This document shows positions 27,539-37,400 of a DNA stretch of 64,000 nt, one piece after another. Source of the DNA: Gammaproteobacteria bacterium (GTDB lineage: Bacteria > Pseudomonadota > Gammaproteobacteria > SZUA-229). The notes beneath the pieces were generated by a model, which saw only the letters and a list, made by a program, of their open reading frames with translations, was not told the DNA's origin and did not search any database. Position 1 is the first letter of the stretch, and every line of letters starts with the position of its first letter. The position numbers and the translations under genes were made by a program. The stretch spans positions 49,104 to 113,103 of the forward strand of contig JADGFA010000006.1 in the NCBI GenBank assembly GCA_016744065.1, written 5' to 3'.

Positions 27539-27907
27539 ATGCAGAGTAACGCACAGTTTCAGGAAGGACCTCTATATCAACGCGATGTGAGCAGCACGGC
27601 TAAACTTTTTAGTTTTGATCGTTCTGTATTTGTAACCGAACGGGTTTGGGAAGATTGTGTTGAGCTGGTAGGGGTTAATGGTAGAAATATCGATGAACTG
27701 GCTGTTTTGCAGCGGCTCAGGCATGTTCTATTTATGGCTTCGAGTGCATTGCATGGGCGTGTAGTTGATCTGGAATGTGAATTTAGTGTTCATCGTGTTC
27801 CCAATGATGGTGCGACCTGTCGCCCTGAGCAAACGATGCTTAAGCTTGTTGCGAGTACAAGTGAGCGGAATCAGTCGCAGATAACAATTAAACATCCTGG
27901 TGAGTAG
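27539..27907 (+). CDS. hypothetical protein, first of a tandem paralogous pair
   Basis: A 122-residue soluble protein of unknown family. The body contains STAKLFSFDRSVF, VWEDCVELVG and DELAVLQRLRHVLFMASSAL, shared almost exactly with the next gene. The tail ends in SQITIKHPGE, a beta-strand-like finish. The ATG at 27539 is chosen since the paralogue begins similarly and AGGTGG lies about 10 bases upstream; the frame extends to a TTG 60 bases earlier without support. The conserved core is amphipathic helix, so a protein-protein or dimer interface is plausible. It is followed by the paralogue and a receiver-domain protein. Confidence 0.72.
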   Translation: MQSNAQFQEGPLYQRDVSSTAKLFSFDRSVFVTERVWEDCVELVGVNGRNIDELAVLQRLRHVLFMASSALHGRVVDLECEFSVHRVPNDGATCRPEQTMLKLVASTSERNQSQITIKHPGE

Positions 27908-27922
27908 ACGAACGTGGTAGCT

Positions 27923-28306
27923 ATGTTTACAGATGAAAATATACAACTGAATTATGATCAGAGTCCTGAACTTCGAGATGTTACCAGTACAGCTCGTTTA
28001 TTTAACTTCAGGCGTCCTGTGCTGATGTCGACCCAGGTATGGGATGACTGTGTTGAATTAATGGCAGACGAAGGCAGGGCTTATGATGAGCTTGCTGTCC
28101 TGCAACGTCTGAGACATGTTTTGTTTATGGCTGCAAGTGCGCTTCATGGGCGGGTTGAAGACCTGGAATATGATTTTCGGGTTTACCGTGTTTCTAATGG
28201 TGCCCTGCACGGACAACGTCAGCCGGAACCTGTTAATCTGCATTTTCGTGCGCATAAAGATGAACATAACAGGCCAGTTATAACAATTGGTTTTCCTGAA
28301 ATGTAA
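27923..28306 (+). CDS. hypothetical protein, second of a tandem paralogous pair
   Basis: A protein of about 127 residues, homologous to its neighbour over nearly the full length: STARLFNFRRPVL, VWDDCVELMAD, then DELAVLQRLRHVLFMAASAL and HGRVEDLEYDFRVYRV. The end PVITIGFPEM mirrors the neighbour's ITIKHPGE. It starts 15 bases after the first copy's stop; a GTG at 27914 is an alternative start. Divergence outside the core shows this is an old duplication kept by selection, possibly a heterodimer. Function unknown. Confidence 0.72.
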   Translation: MFTDENIQLNYDQSPELRDVTSTARLFNFRRPVLMSTQVWDDCVELMADEGRAYDELAVLQRLRHVLFMAASALHGRVEDLEYDFRVYRVSNGALHGQRQPEPVNLHFRAHKDEHNRPVITIGFPEM

Positions 28307-28390
28307 GGAACCTCAAGTTTATCTTGTTGTAATGGATTAACCGCTCTCGCGTGTTATTAAGGACTAAATGTAAATTGAGTTATTACTAAA

Positions 28391-28903
28391 ATGAAAAATA
28401 TACTTCTTAACCGTTGGTTTGGTCATGCCAGAACAGCTACTGCGTCGCAGGTAAAGCTTCGTGATGGGTTAACAATTCTTATTGTTGATGATTCACGTAC
28501 GCAACTTTTCGCTCTGGAAAAAATGCTTAAAGCCGAAGGCGTGAAAACGTATACAGCGGAAAATGGTAAGCAGGGTATCTTGATGGCAAGGCATGTTAAG
28601 CCTGATTTAATATTAATGGATATCGTAATGCCTGAAATTAATGGTTTTCAGGCGACTCGTTATTTAACACGGCAGAAAGATACGGGACATATTCCCATTA
28701 TTATGATTAGTGGTTCCAGTGAGCAATCAGATAAATCCTGGGGCTTGAAGCTGGGAGCTAAGGATTATTTGCAAAAACCAGTAGATAAAAACTTATTATT
28801 TAAAAAAATCAGTCACTGGACGGCGGAAGTAGGTGTAGAAAAAGCGCCACCGATTGAAAATACAAAAGAAGATCGTAGTGAAGCCTGGGTAGAGGTAGGG
28901 TAA
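28391..28903 (+). CDS. single-domain response regulator, PilH-like
   Basis: A 170-residue receiver protein. After a 28-residue lead, the CheY fold shows the acidic pair in VDDSRTQL, the phosphorylation aspartate in LILMDIVMPEINGFQATR, the conserved threonine/serine position in MISGSS, and the lysine in LQKPVD. The pattern (VDDSRTQ, GHIPIIMISG) is closest to PilH/CheY-type regulators. No kinase or chemotaxis genes are adjacent. It lies downstream of the two paralogues of unknown function on the same strand, so it may share their pathway. There is no output domain. Confidence 0.85.
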   Translation: MKNILLNRWFGHARTATASQVKLRDGLTILIVDDSRTQLFALEKMLKAEGVKTYTAENGKQGILMARHVKPDLILMDIVMPEINGFQATRYLTRQKDTGHIPIIMISGSSEQSDKSWGLKLGAKDYLQKPVDKNLLFKKISHWTAEVGVEKAPPIENTKEDRSEAWVEVG

Positions 28904-29066
28904 GCGTATTATATTACGTTTGTTGTTGATTTTTTGTAGTTAGAGAAGGCTGTGTTTCTGTTTTTAAAATGACAGGAGCGCTGCGAAATGACTGGTTATC
29001 TTGTCTGTTCTAATCTGAGCAGTTATATGAAATTAGCGAAAGATGTCTTGAGCAAGCCCTTTGTCC

Positions 29067-29705
29067 TTAAATATAATAAGCCGACGTCGTCATTACTTTA
29101 GACATTCCTGTCATGAGTTTTTTAACTGGCCAGGGTAGTTTGGCTCCTCCATTTTCCAGTGCGACTGTTGCATGGTGAGCCTCATCTGTTTTCATTTGTT
29201 TTAGTACAGCCTCGCTGCGTAAATCATTTTTTGGTAGTTTGCTCAGGTGCTCATTTAGATGGTGAATGACCTGATGTTCTGTCTCTGCAACAAAGCCCAG
29301 GCTCCATTTATCTCCCAGTAACCCTGCGATAGCACCGATAGTGAATGACCCACAATACCAGACTGGATTAAGAAGGCTTTTCTGGCTGGAGAGTTCTGAC
29401 AGGCGTTGTTCTGTCCAGGCCAGGTGATCATTTTCCTCTAATGCAGCACGATGCATGCTTTCACGTACCTTATCGAGTTGGGCAGTTAATGCCTGACCCT
29501 GATACAGCGCCTGTGCGGAGACTTCTCCGGAATGATTAACACGCATTAAGCTAGAGGATAGCTTTCGTTCTGCTTCATTGAGAGGGCTGTCTGCAGTGTT
29601 TTTCGAAGGGTTTTCACGCTCTGTTGTGACGGGTTTGCCAAAAAGGGTGCGCAAAGCATGATCTGACTGCACAATAAATTGATCAACAGGGTTCAGGTAG
29701 CGCAT
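29067..29705 (-). CDS. coq7: 2-nonaprenyl-3-methyl-6-methoxy-1,4-benzoquinol hydroxylase Coq7
   Basis: Coq7 is the di-iron monooxygenase that carries out the penultimate hydroxylation in ubiquinone synthesis, used by many Gammaproteobacteria instead of UbiF. The 212-residue protein has the carboxylate di-iron motifs: the glutamate in NHSGEVSAQALYQGQAL, EENDHL, the TEHQVIHHL region and the terminal DEAHH. It overlaps the preceding glcF-like gene by 23 bases, a strong sign of coupled translation. The first residues MRYLNPVDQFI are typical. Confidence 0.92.
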   Translation of the reverse strand: MRYLNPVDQFIVQSDHALRTLFGKPVTTERENPSKNTADSPLNEAERKLSSSLMRVNHSGEVSAQALYQGQALTAQLDKVRESMHRAALEENDHLAWTEQRLSELSSQKSLLNPVWYCGSFTIGAIAGLLGDKWSLGFVAETEHQVIHHLNEHLSKLPKNDLRSEAVLKQMKTDEAHHATVALENGGAKLPWPVKKLMTGMSKVMTTSAYYI

Positions 29706-30921
29706 TTGGATTGTCTCCAGTTTGTTGTTCTTGAGTTTTTTGGGTCAACTGGCGTACCAGGTAACTAACTGGATGCATGACTTCAATATTGGGATTATAC
29801 CTGGTTATGGCTGATTTTATATGCAGGCTACAGCCAATATTATCACTAATGAGTATATTGGTTTGAGTTAGCTCAAAACTATTGAGTTTTTTTTCTAACA
29901 AAGCGTGTGCCTGTTGAGGATAGTTGATGGACTGTAATCCACCAGCTCCACAGCAGAGGGAAGGGTTGCTGGATTGCATAATTTGTATATCGGGTATGCA
30001 CTTTAATAGATCGATATTCAGTGTTTTTAGTTTGAGCATATTTCGGTGGCTACAGCTCTCATGCAGAGCGATAGCCTGAGCTGGTTTTGAAAAAGCTAAA
30101 GGTTGGTTTTGTAGCTCGTTGAGAATAAACGTTCGCACATCCATTACATTCACATTTTTACGTTGTATTAAACTTGCGCCACAGGCCGGGCTAAAAAATA
30201 AAATAATGTCTGAGCTGAATTGTTTTAGTTGTACCTGGTTTCTATTGAGGAGGGTTTGAGCTGTTTCTAACTGCCCACTGTGCTGATGCATTGCACCACA
30301 ACAACTCTGTTGTTTTGGGATGTTTACATCAAAGCCCAATTGATTGAGTAAGAATGCAGTGTCTTTAATGGTGCTGTAATCAGATGATTTACCAATGCAG
30401 CCGGTAAATAGTGATATTTCGCCGCGTCGTTGTCCTTGTTCAGAATACGCCCCGCGATAGAAATCTTTTAAGTGTGATGGGTCATTGGCTAGCGGATTTT
30501 CAGGCAGGCCTGTAAAGGTGCTACCTAGTTTTATCAGTTGCTTTAATGCCGGACGATTTGTAATAGATGCCAGGGCATTGAGGCCATCTGGTTTTACTGC
30601 CTGTTTTAGTATGAGTTTACTTAACCAGGGTTTGTTTATTGACGGGTTGAACTGGTCTCTGAATTCATCAATCAGTTTTCCATAAGGCACCAGGGAAGGA
30701 CAGATGGTTTCGCAATTAAGGCAGCCCAGGCAATGGTCAATATGCAGTAATGCTTTAGCGTCAGCATTGATTAATTGTTGATCAATGGCCTGCATCAGGG
30801 CAATACGGCCTCTGGGTGACTCGGTTTCGACCTGATATAGCTGGTACGTGGGGCACATAGGCAGGCACATACCGCACATCACGCATAAATCAGTCTCGGC
30901 AAGTTTGCTGGTATTTTTCAT
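29683..30921 (-). CDS. glcF: glycolate oxidase iron-sulfur subunit GlcF-like
   Basis: This ~412-residue protein matches the Fe-S subunit of glycolate dehydrogenase. It has two N-terminal 4Fe-4S motifs, CVMCGMCLPMCP and CLGCLNCETICP, then two cysteine-rich CCG domains (QSCCGAMHQHSG and SLCCGAGG), which pass electrons to quinone. The expected GlcD and GlcE flavin subunits are not adjacent, so they are elsewhere or the partner differs. The ATG at 30921 is favoured over TTG at 30930. The 3' end overlaps coq7 by 23 bases, linking it to the ubiquinone pool. Confidence 0.85.
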   Translation of the reverse strand: MKNTSKLAETDLCVMCGMCLPMCPTYQLYQVETESPRGRIALMQAIDQQLINADAKALLHIDHCLGCLNCETICPSLVPYGKLIDEFRDQFNPSINKPWLSKLILKQAVKPDGLNALASITNRPALKQLIKLGSTFTGLPENPLANDPSHLKDFYRGAYSEQGQRRGEISLFTGCIGKSSDYSTIKDTAFLLNQLGFDVNIPKQQSCCGAMHQHSGQLETAQTLLNRNQVQLKQFSSDIILFFSPACGASLIQRKNVNVMDVRTFILNELQNQPLAFSKPAQAIALHESCSHRNMLKLKTLNIDLLKCIPDIQIMQSSNPSLCCGAGGLQSINYPQQAHALLEKKLNSFELTQTNILISDNIGCSLHIKSAITRYNPNIEVMHPVSYLVRQLTQKTQEQQTGDNPNALPEPC

Positions 30922-31015
30922 TGTCGGCAATCTTATCTTATTGTGGTTAAATTTATCATTGTATAATGGGGTTATGTTATGAGTTCGGGCGTTTGTAAAA
31001 TATGAGTTACCCTCT

Positions 31016-31333
31016 ATGAGTTACTATCAGCAGCATGTTTTTTTCTGTACTAATCAGCGGGATGATGGGCGTAGATGCTGTGAGCAGGCAGGTGCCAGTG
31101 ATTTGCGCGCATATGCAAAAGCCAAAATAAAGTCTTTGGGAATATCAGGAAAAGATGGTGTCAGAGTTAATACAGCAGGTTGTCTGGATCGTTGTGGTCA
31201 GGGGCCGGTTATCGTGATTTATCCAGATGAAACCTGGTATCAGTACCAGAATAAAGCGGATATTGATGAGATAATTGAGCAGCATCTTATTAATAATCAA
31301 CAAGTTAAGAGGTTGATGCTTGATAAGGCATGA
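31016..31333 (+). CDS. thioredoxin-like [2Fe-2S] ferredoxin
   Basis: A 105-residue protein of the thioredoxin-like 2Fe-2S ferredoxin family. The cluster cysteines are in FFCTNQRDDGRRCC near the N-terminus and in AGCLDRCGQGPV (near residues 60-72). The fold and cysteine spacing match the shethna-type/NuoE-like small ferredoxins, and the electron partner is unknown. It is divergent from glcF and followed by a hairpin terminator at 31485-31513. Confidence 0.87.
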   Translation: MSYYQQHVFFCTNQRDDGRRCCEQAGASDLRAYAKAKIKSLGISGKDGVRVNTAGCLDRCGQGPVIVIYPDETWYQYQNKADIDEIIEQHLINNQQVKRLMLDKA

Positions 31334-31484
31334 ATGAGGTATTGATCGATAAAAATAGAAAAAGATTGCAAATCGTATTTTAATATATTAGTATTTAATT
31401 ATCTTATGAATTGCCAGTAATGGCTTATTTCATATTGTGACTCCTCCATTCTCCATATTTTTATATGTGTAAGAGAATTTTTAA

Positions 31485-31513
31485 GCGCAGCATCCCCTGT
31501 TGTGCTTTTTTTT
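31485..31513 (+). terminator. rho-independent terminator after the ferredoxin gene
   Basis: GCGCAGCA pairs with TGTTGTGC (8 bp with two G-U pairs) across a TCCCC loop and is followed by eight Ts. It lies about 150 bases after the ferredoxin stop and before the rplM promoter. Confidence 0.6.
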
Positions 31514-31583
31514 GTCTGTAATAAGGTGATAAAGTCAGGTTAGAGATAAATATCCTGTTTATTAATTTTATTGTCGTTACAGC

Positions 31584-31612
31584 TTGTATCAAGCCAGCTA
31601 ATTCTGTATTAT
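31584..31612 (+). promoter_or_regulatory. promoter of rplM-rpsI
   Basis: TTGTAT at 31584-31589 and TATTAT at 31607-31612 are exactly 17 bases apart. Transcription would begin near 31619, giving a leader of about 37 bases before rplM. Confidence 0.6.
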
Positions 31613-31655
31613 GTGCCGCCTTTCGTTGAGTACGAACATTTTAGGATTTAACAAC

Positions 31656-32084
31656 ATGAAAACATTCAGTGCCAAGCCCGAAACGGTAAAGCGTGACTGG
31701 TACGTAGTAGACGCAGACGGTAAAACGTTGGGTCGGTTGGCGACTGAAATTGCTCGTCGTCTACGCGGTAAGCATAAGCCTGTGTATACACCACACGTTG
31801 ATACAGGTGACTATATCGTCGTTATCAATGCAGAAAAAGTAGCGGTAACAGGTCGTAAGGCATCAGATAAAATGTATTATCATCACACGGGTTTCCCGGG
31901 TGGTATTAAAGAAATTTCTTTTGAGAAGCTGATTGATAAAAAACCAGAAATGGTTATCGAAAAAGCGGTTAAAGGTATGTTGCCAAAGAATCCACTGGGA
32001 CGTGCAATGTATCGTAAACTAAAAGTTTACGCTGGCCCAGAACACCAACATACAGCTCAGCAGCCGCAAGTGCTGGACATTTAA
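31656..32084 (+). CDS. rplM: 50S ribosomal protein L13
   Basis: L13 is an early-assembling protein of the large ribosomal subunit. From the ATG at 31656 the protein is 142 residues, the usual length, beginning [20 protein letters not shown] and containing [34 protein letters not shown]. An AGGA precedes this ATG; an in-frame ATG 45 bases upstream would add an unrelated N-terminus and is rejected. rpsI follows 14 bases after the stop. Confidence 0.97.
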   Translation: MKTFSAKPETVKRDWYVVDADGKTLGRLATEIARRLRGKHKPVYTPHVDTGDYIVVINAEKVAVTGRKASDKMYYHHTGFPGGIKEISFEKLIDKKPEMVIEKAVKGMLPKNPLGRAMYRKLKVYAGPEHQHTAQQPQVLDI

Positions 32085-32098
32085 GGTAGAGATAGCTC

Positions 32099-32491
32099 AT
32101 GGCAGAAACTCAATATTACGCAACAGGTCGACGCAAATCATCAAGTGCTCGTGTATTTATGACGGCAGGTAGCGGTGGAATTAAGGTAAATGGCCTTCCA
32201 ATTGAAAAATACTTTGGTCGCCAAACCTCAATAATGGTTGTTAAGCAGCCTTTAAGCATCGTTGAGATGGACGGTAAGTTTGATTTTAATATTACCGTTA
32301 AAGGTGGTGGTGATACAGGGCAATCCGGTGCTATTCGTCATGGCATTACTCGTGCGTTGATGAAATATGATGAAAGTTTACGTCCAGCATTGCGTAAGGC
32401 AGGATTTGTAACGCGAGATGCACGTGAAGTTGAACGCAAAAAAGTGGGTCTGCGTAAAGCACGTCGTGCTACACAGTTCTCGAAGCGTTAA
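32099..32491 (+). CDS. rpsI: 30S ribosomal protein S9
   Basis: S9 is a small-subunit protein whose C-terminal tail reaches the P-site tRNA. The 130-residue protein has [15 protein letters not shown] at the start, [19 protein letters not shown] in the middle and ends [17 protein letters not shown], the classic tail with terminal arginine. It is cotranscribed with rplM and followed by a strong terminator. Confidence 0.98.
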   Translation: MAETQYYATGRRKSSSARVFMTAGSGGIKVNGLPIEKYFGRQTSIMVVKQPLSIVEMDGKFDFNITVKGGGDTGQSGAIRHGITRALMKYDESLRPALRKAGFVTRDAREVERKKVGLRKARRATQFSKR

Positions 32492-32537
32492 TTTATTGTT
32501 CGGCTTTTTTAAAGCCAGGTAAATTCGATGTAAAAAA

Positions 32538-32563
32538 AGCCGGTTATATAACCGGCTTTTTTT
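32538..32563 (+). terminator. rho-independent terminator of rplM-rpsI
   Basis: AGCCGGTTATATAACCGGCT at 32538-32557 is a perfect 20-base palindrome, followed by a run of Ts. An A-run precedes it, so it could also work from the other side. Confidence 0.9.
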
Positions 32564-33135
32564 ATGGCTTCGATTTAATATCGGATGTTTTTACCAACAG
32601 TTTTTTGGTTTGCCTGTCTCAGAGTGGTTGATTTGGGTCAAGGTAGTGGTTCTTAATGTTGCTCTTTCTTCGTGATATTAAAAAGGAAGGCGTAACTTGT
32701 ACGGCCATCGATTTAACTTTTTCCTGTATTAGTTCTTTATTATATTCCAGCTAAAAGCAAATAAATGTCCTGTTTATAGGGTTAAAATCGGCTAATTTCG
32801 ATAAAGGTGTTGCTTTATTTTTTTGTTTTCTGGCTTTTTCGGGATCGTGTGAAGGTCTCCAGGCATGCTTATTTATCGTTTTTACTCGATTTTGTTAAGT
32901 GGTAAAAATAATACATAATGTCGGAGTAACGATGTCTGGTTATGCCATTCGCACTCGTTAAGGTGTGCCTGTTAATTTTAGGTATGCTTTTTTAAAGTTA
33001 CTTTTTGAAGTTTAAAAATAAATAATATTAAATTTGGTTATGAAAAATAGATGTTTTATTTTTTATTAATAAAATTTTGGATAGCATTAAAGTGCTGTAT
33101 TTATAGGGCTATTTATGGTTTTTTGGTTAAAAAGG
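32564..33135. other. intergenic region between rpsI and the porin gene
   Basis: About 570 bases without a recognisable gene. A nine-codon frame (ATG at 32932, CGGAG five bases upstream, encoding MSGYAIRTR) is the only start with a good ribosome binding site. I see no known RNA family or repeat. Confidence 0.45.
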
Positions 33136-33163
33136 TTGACTAAATTTCGTAATCGTATATAAA
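33136..33163 (+). promoter_or_regulatory. promoter of the porin gene
   Basis: TTGACT at 33136-33141 and TATAAA at 33158-33163 are 16 bases apart. The predicted start near 33170 leaves an untranslated leader of about 70 bases, the kind of leader often targeted by porin-regulating small RNAs. Confidence 0.65.
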
Positions 33164-33239
33164 TACATTAGATTTTTTGTTTGACCACACAAAAAGTTAT
33201 AGCTATGACAATAAACTACAAATGCAGGAGTCTTGCATA

Positions 33240-34166
33240 ATGAAAAAACGTTTCCTAGTGGCTGCGGTTGCAGCAACATTAGTTTCACCTTTGGCCGCTC
33301 AAGCGGACGCTACTGTCTACGGTAATGTTCACTTGAGTATTGATTCATTTGATTCAGCTGATAACCTGGATATGAATAGCAATACATCAGCTATTGGTGT
33401 TAAAGGTAAAGAAGATTTGGGTGGTGGTATGACTGCACTGTTCAAAATTGAATTTCAGGTTGATCCATCTGAGCGTAATTCAGGCGGTGCATTGACAGAT
33501 CGTGACCAGTGGGTTGGTCTGAAAGGTGCAATGGGTACAGTTAAGTTCGGTACTATGTCTAATAACTACAAAATGATGGGTGGTAAGCTTGACCCAATGT
33601 ACCGTACTCGTTTAGAAGGTCGTGGCTTTATGGGCACTCAATCTGGTTTGCACGGTGGTGCTGGCGAGAATGGTGGTCGTAGTACAAACACATTACAGTA
33701 CGTTTCTCCTAAAATGAGCGGCATGAATGTAGTATTTAACTACACAATTGCAGGTCAGGATGACGAGACTATGGGTATTGGTGTTCACTATAAGACTAAG
33801 CAAGTTATTGCTTTTGTTGATTATTTAGATGTTCAGGGTGTTCCTTCACCTGGTGAATCAGAAGCAGCATTCAAGCTTGGTGGTAGCTATAAGATGGGCG
33901 CTATGACTTTCGGTCTTCAGTTTGAGTCTGTTGAAGATGTTGTTGGTGGTGATATCTTCTTTGCAAGCTTTAATTATCAGGTGAATGATAATGATAATGT
34001 TGCTGTTACTTTAGGTGATAACGACACTGATGATGTGGGCTACGCGTTTATGTATAACCACAAAATGAGCAAGCGCACTAATGTGTATGCTGGTTACGGT
34101 GATAATGCAAGTAACGAAGCTGCTGATGATCAGGATATTACAGTTGGTATCCGTCACAAGTTCTAA
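33240..34166 (+). CDS. general outer-membrane porin
   Basis: A 308-residue Gram-negative porin of the OmpC/PorB type. It has a Sec signal peptide (MKKRFLVAAVAATLVSPLAA, cleaved after AQA) and a mature start DATVYGNVHLSID. It carries the porin block GVKGKEDLGGGMTALFKIEFQ and a terminal phenylalanine (GIRHKF). The ATG at 33240 is chosen over one 63 bases upstream because AGGAG precedes it and the signal peptide starts there. Codon use is strongly biased, as in highly expressed genes. It has its own promoter and terminator. Confidence 0.93.
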   Translation: MKKRFLVAAVAATLVSPLAAQADATVYGNVHLSIDSFDSADNLDMNSNTSAIGVKGKEDLGGGMTALFKIEFQVDPSERNSGGALTDRDQWVGLKGAMGTVKFGTMSNNYKMMGGKLDPMYRTRLEGRGFMGTQSGLHGGAGENGGRSTNTLQYVSPKMSGMNVVFNYTIAGQDDETMGIGVHYKTKQVIAFVDYLDVQGVPSPGESEAAFKLGGSYKMGAMTFGLQFESVEDVVGGDIFFASFNYQVNDNDNVAVTLGDNDTDDVGYAFMYNHKMSKRTNVYAGYGDNASNEAADDQDITVGIRHKF

Positions 34167-34195
34167 TCGAATACTCGATTTTAATTTGAAAAAAA

Positions 34196-34221
34196 ACAGG
34201 GCTTCGGCTCTGTTTTTTTTT
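34196..34221 (+). terminator. rho-independent terminator of the porin gene
   Basis: ACAGGGC pairs with GCTCTGT (one G-U pair) closed by a stable TTCG tetraloop, followed by nine Ts. It lies 30 bases after the porin stop. Confidence 0.92.
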
Positions 34222-34409
34222 GTCCTTTAAAAACGCCCTTGTTTTTAGCTAAAAAACAGGTTATCCGTAGTGGTGAAAGACTTGTTGATTTTATTGTTTC
34301 AGGTTTTGTGTTTACAGATTTAGTTTTAACTGGTTATAGGATGGTAAGTGAGCCACCAGGAATAAAAGAATAGTCTGGTGAAGACCCAGAAACCATATCT
34401 TGTCTTTTA

Positions 34410-34418
34410 TGCTAGAAT
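34410..34418 (+). promoter_or_regulatory. extended -10 promoter of the FAD/Fe-S gene
   Basis: TGCTAGAAT is an extended -10 element (TGn plus TAGAAT) about 38 bases before the ATG at 34457. No good -35 hexamer is present, as is usual with this promoter type. Confidence 0.4.
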
Positions 34419-34456
34419 CCCCGGTCATTAATTAAACAACTGGCAGCTTTCCCAGA

Positions 34457-37400
34457 ATGAGTTCAAATACTCGAATTCGCGAAATTCCCTATAACTATAC
34501 TTCTTTTTCTGATCGTGAAATTATTATTCGTTTCCTTGGTGAGCCTGTCTGGTTGCTGATCAATGAATTACGTGATGAGCGACAGACAGGCCACTCTGCA
34601 CGGATGTTATTTGAAGTGCTGGGTGATATGTGGGTAGTGCAGCGAAATCCTTTTTTACAGGATGACTTACTGGAAAATCATCGGCGTCGTAAGCAGCTTA
34701 TAGCCGCACTGAATCATCGAATTGAACAAATTGAGCAGCGTGCTAACGGTAACCAAAAAGCTATTGAACTAGCGGTTGCTGCCCGTATAGCAGTAAAAAC
34801 GTTTTCTGACTGGTTTGGCGCACAAAATACATTACGCATAAAAGCGCTTAAGTCTCTGTCAAAAGCAACGAGCAAGGATAATGTCGATTTTAGTGGTGTG
34901 GCGAGAGTAAGTCATGTTACAGATGCCACAGACTGGCGTGTTGAGTTTCCATGTGTTGTATTAACACCTGATACAGAAGATGAAGTGCCTCAGCTTGTTA
35001 AGCGCTGCATAGACCTGGGTTTAACGCTAATAGCAAGGGGTGGGGGTACGGGATATACCGGTGGTGCGGTACCGCTTTATCAGAATACGGCGATTATCAA
35101 TACGGAAAAATTACAGGCAATTGGTACTTTTGAGCATAAACAAATAGCGGGTATTGAAAAACGGGTGCCTGTTGTGAGAGCTGAAGCAGGCGTGGTAACA
35201 CGTAGAGTTTCGGAAGTCGCTGAGCTTAATGGGCATGTATTTGCAGTTGACCCAACCTCACAGGATGCATCGACTATTGGCGGTAATATAGCCATGAATG
35301 CCGGCGGTAAAAAAGCCGTAATGTGGGGGACAACACTGGATAACCTGGTGTCATGGAGAATGGTAACGGCCGATGGGAACTGGCTGGATGTGGAGCGTAT
35401 TAATCATAACCTGGGGAAAATTCATCAACAGGAAGAAGTAAAGTTTAGATTAAGTCGTTTTGATTCTCAAACACAGCAGTTAATATGTGAACCTGAAGTT
35501 CTGGTGTTTAAAGGTGCTTCATTACGTAAAGAGGGTCTGGGTAAAGATGTAACTGATAAGTTTTTAGGTGGATTACCGGGTGTTCAGAAAGAAGGCTGTG
35601 ATGGCATTATTACTTCAGCGCATTTTTTGCTACATACTATGCCACAGCAGGCACGTACCATTGCACTCGAATTTTATGGGCAGGATTTACAGCGCTCAGT
35701 TCCGGCTATTGTCGAAATAAAAGATTACCTGGATAACAACCCGAATGTTCTGTTGTCTGGACTTGAGCACCTGGATGATCGATATATTCGCGCCGTCAAT
35801 TATAGCCCGAAAGCGTCCCGTGGTTGCCTGCCAAAAATGTTGCTGGTGGCCGATGTTGTTGGTGTAGATGATGCCGCCGTTAGTGAAGCTGCTTCACAGG
35901 TTGTGCGTCTGGCCAATGCGCGTGATGCAGAAGGCTTTATTGCGGTTAGTGCGGAGGCAAGAAAGAGTTTCTGGTCTGAGCGTAGTCGTACAGCGGCTAT
36001 TGCTGCGCATACTAATGCATTTAAAATTAATGAAGATGTGGTTATTCCGTTAGATCGGCTGGCAGATTATACATTGGGTACAGAAACCATTAATGTGTTT
36101 CAGTCTATTCGTAACAAACTAGCGATGCTTGATGCTTTAACTGATTATATTAATAGTGAGCAATTGCTGTTAAGGGAATCTGATATTGAATCATCGCAGT
36201 ATCTGCTTCCACGTTTCTCAGATGCAATTAAATTAATAGAGCGGGCACGATTACGTTGGACTGCATTATTAAATAATTTTACCAATAATATTCAGAGCCA
36301 GAAAGCGTATTTACTGGAAACTGAAATAACATCAGGTGCTTTTGTCAGTGACTTGAGTGTTATACAGTCTGTGCTGAACGCGGATGTTAGAGTTTCATAT
36401 AAAAAAGAAGTTGAAGAACCTTTAAAGACATTATTTAGTGGGCATGAATTAACATACTTACATTTACAGTTTGAAGAAATACATAGCCAGGTTTTATCCA
36501 GTAGAATTTTTGTTGCTCTGCATATGCATGCAGGTGATGGAAATGTGCATACTAATATTCCGGTGAATTCAAATGATTACAACATGATGCAGGAAGCAGA
36601 GCGTGTCGTTGACCAGATTATGGAATTAGCCGCTTCGCTTAATGGTGTTATTTCGGGTGAGCATGGTATTGGTTTAACCAAAATGCAATATCTTGATGAT
36701 TCGATTATCGATGCATTTGCGGATTATAAAAAGAATGTTGATCCAGGCGATGTGTTTAATAAGGGGAAACTACAGCGTAATACAGGTGGACTGGAGTCGG
36801 CGTATACACCTTCATTAAGGTTATTAAAGCAGGAAGCTCTGATCCTTGAAGAAAGTGAACTGGGCGAGCTTAATGATGATATTGCCCATTGTTTGCGTTG
36901 TGGAAAATGTAAACCGGAATGTTCTACACATGTGCCAACGGCCAATATGCTGTATTCGCCGAGAGATAAAATTCTGGCGACAGGTTTGATTATTGAAGCT
37001 TATTTATATGAAGAGCAGACTCGCCGAGGTATTTCATTAAGGCATTTTGATGAAATGAATAACGTTGCGGATCACTGTACAATTTGTCATCGTTGTTTAA
37101 ATCCTTGTCCAGTGAATATTGATTTTGGTGACGTGACGATAAAAATGCGTCATATTCTTAAAAAACAGGGTAAGCGTAGAGAAAATATAGGTACAAAAAT
37201 GTCTATGGCATTTTTAAACGTAACTTCACCGGGCAAGGTAAAGATAATGCGGGCCGGATTAATTCAGGCAGGTTATCTGGGTCAGCGATTAATGCACAGC
37301 TCGTTAAAAATGATTCCAGGTGTGTTACCTAATTCTTTAGGTGCAGGTTATAAAAAATCTAAATTGTATCGGCCTAAATCAACCACGGGTAAACCTGTTG

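Noticed and set aside
29067..34166. Possible glycolate dehydrogenase operon joined to the nearby Fe-S proteins
   Set aside because: The ferredoxin is divergent and separated by terminators; ribosomal protein and porin genes intervene, so there is no single operon.
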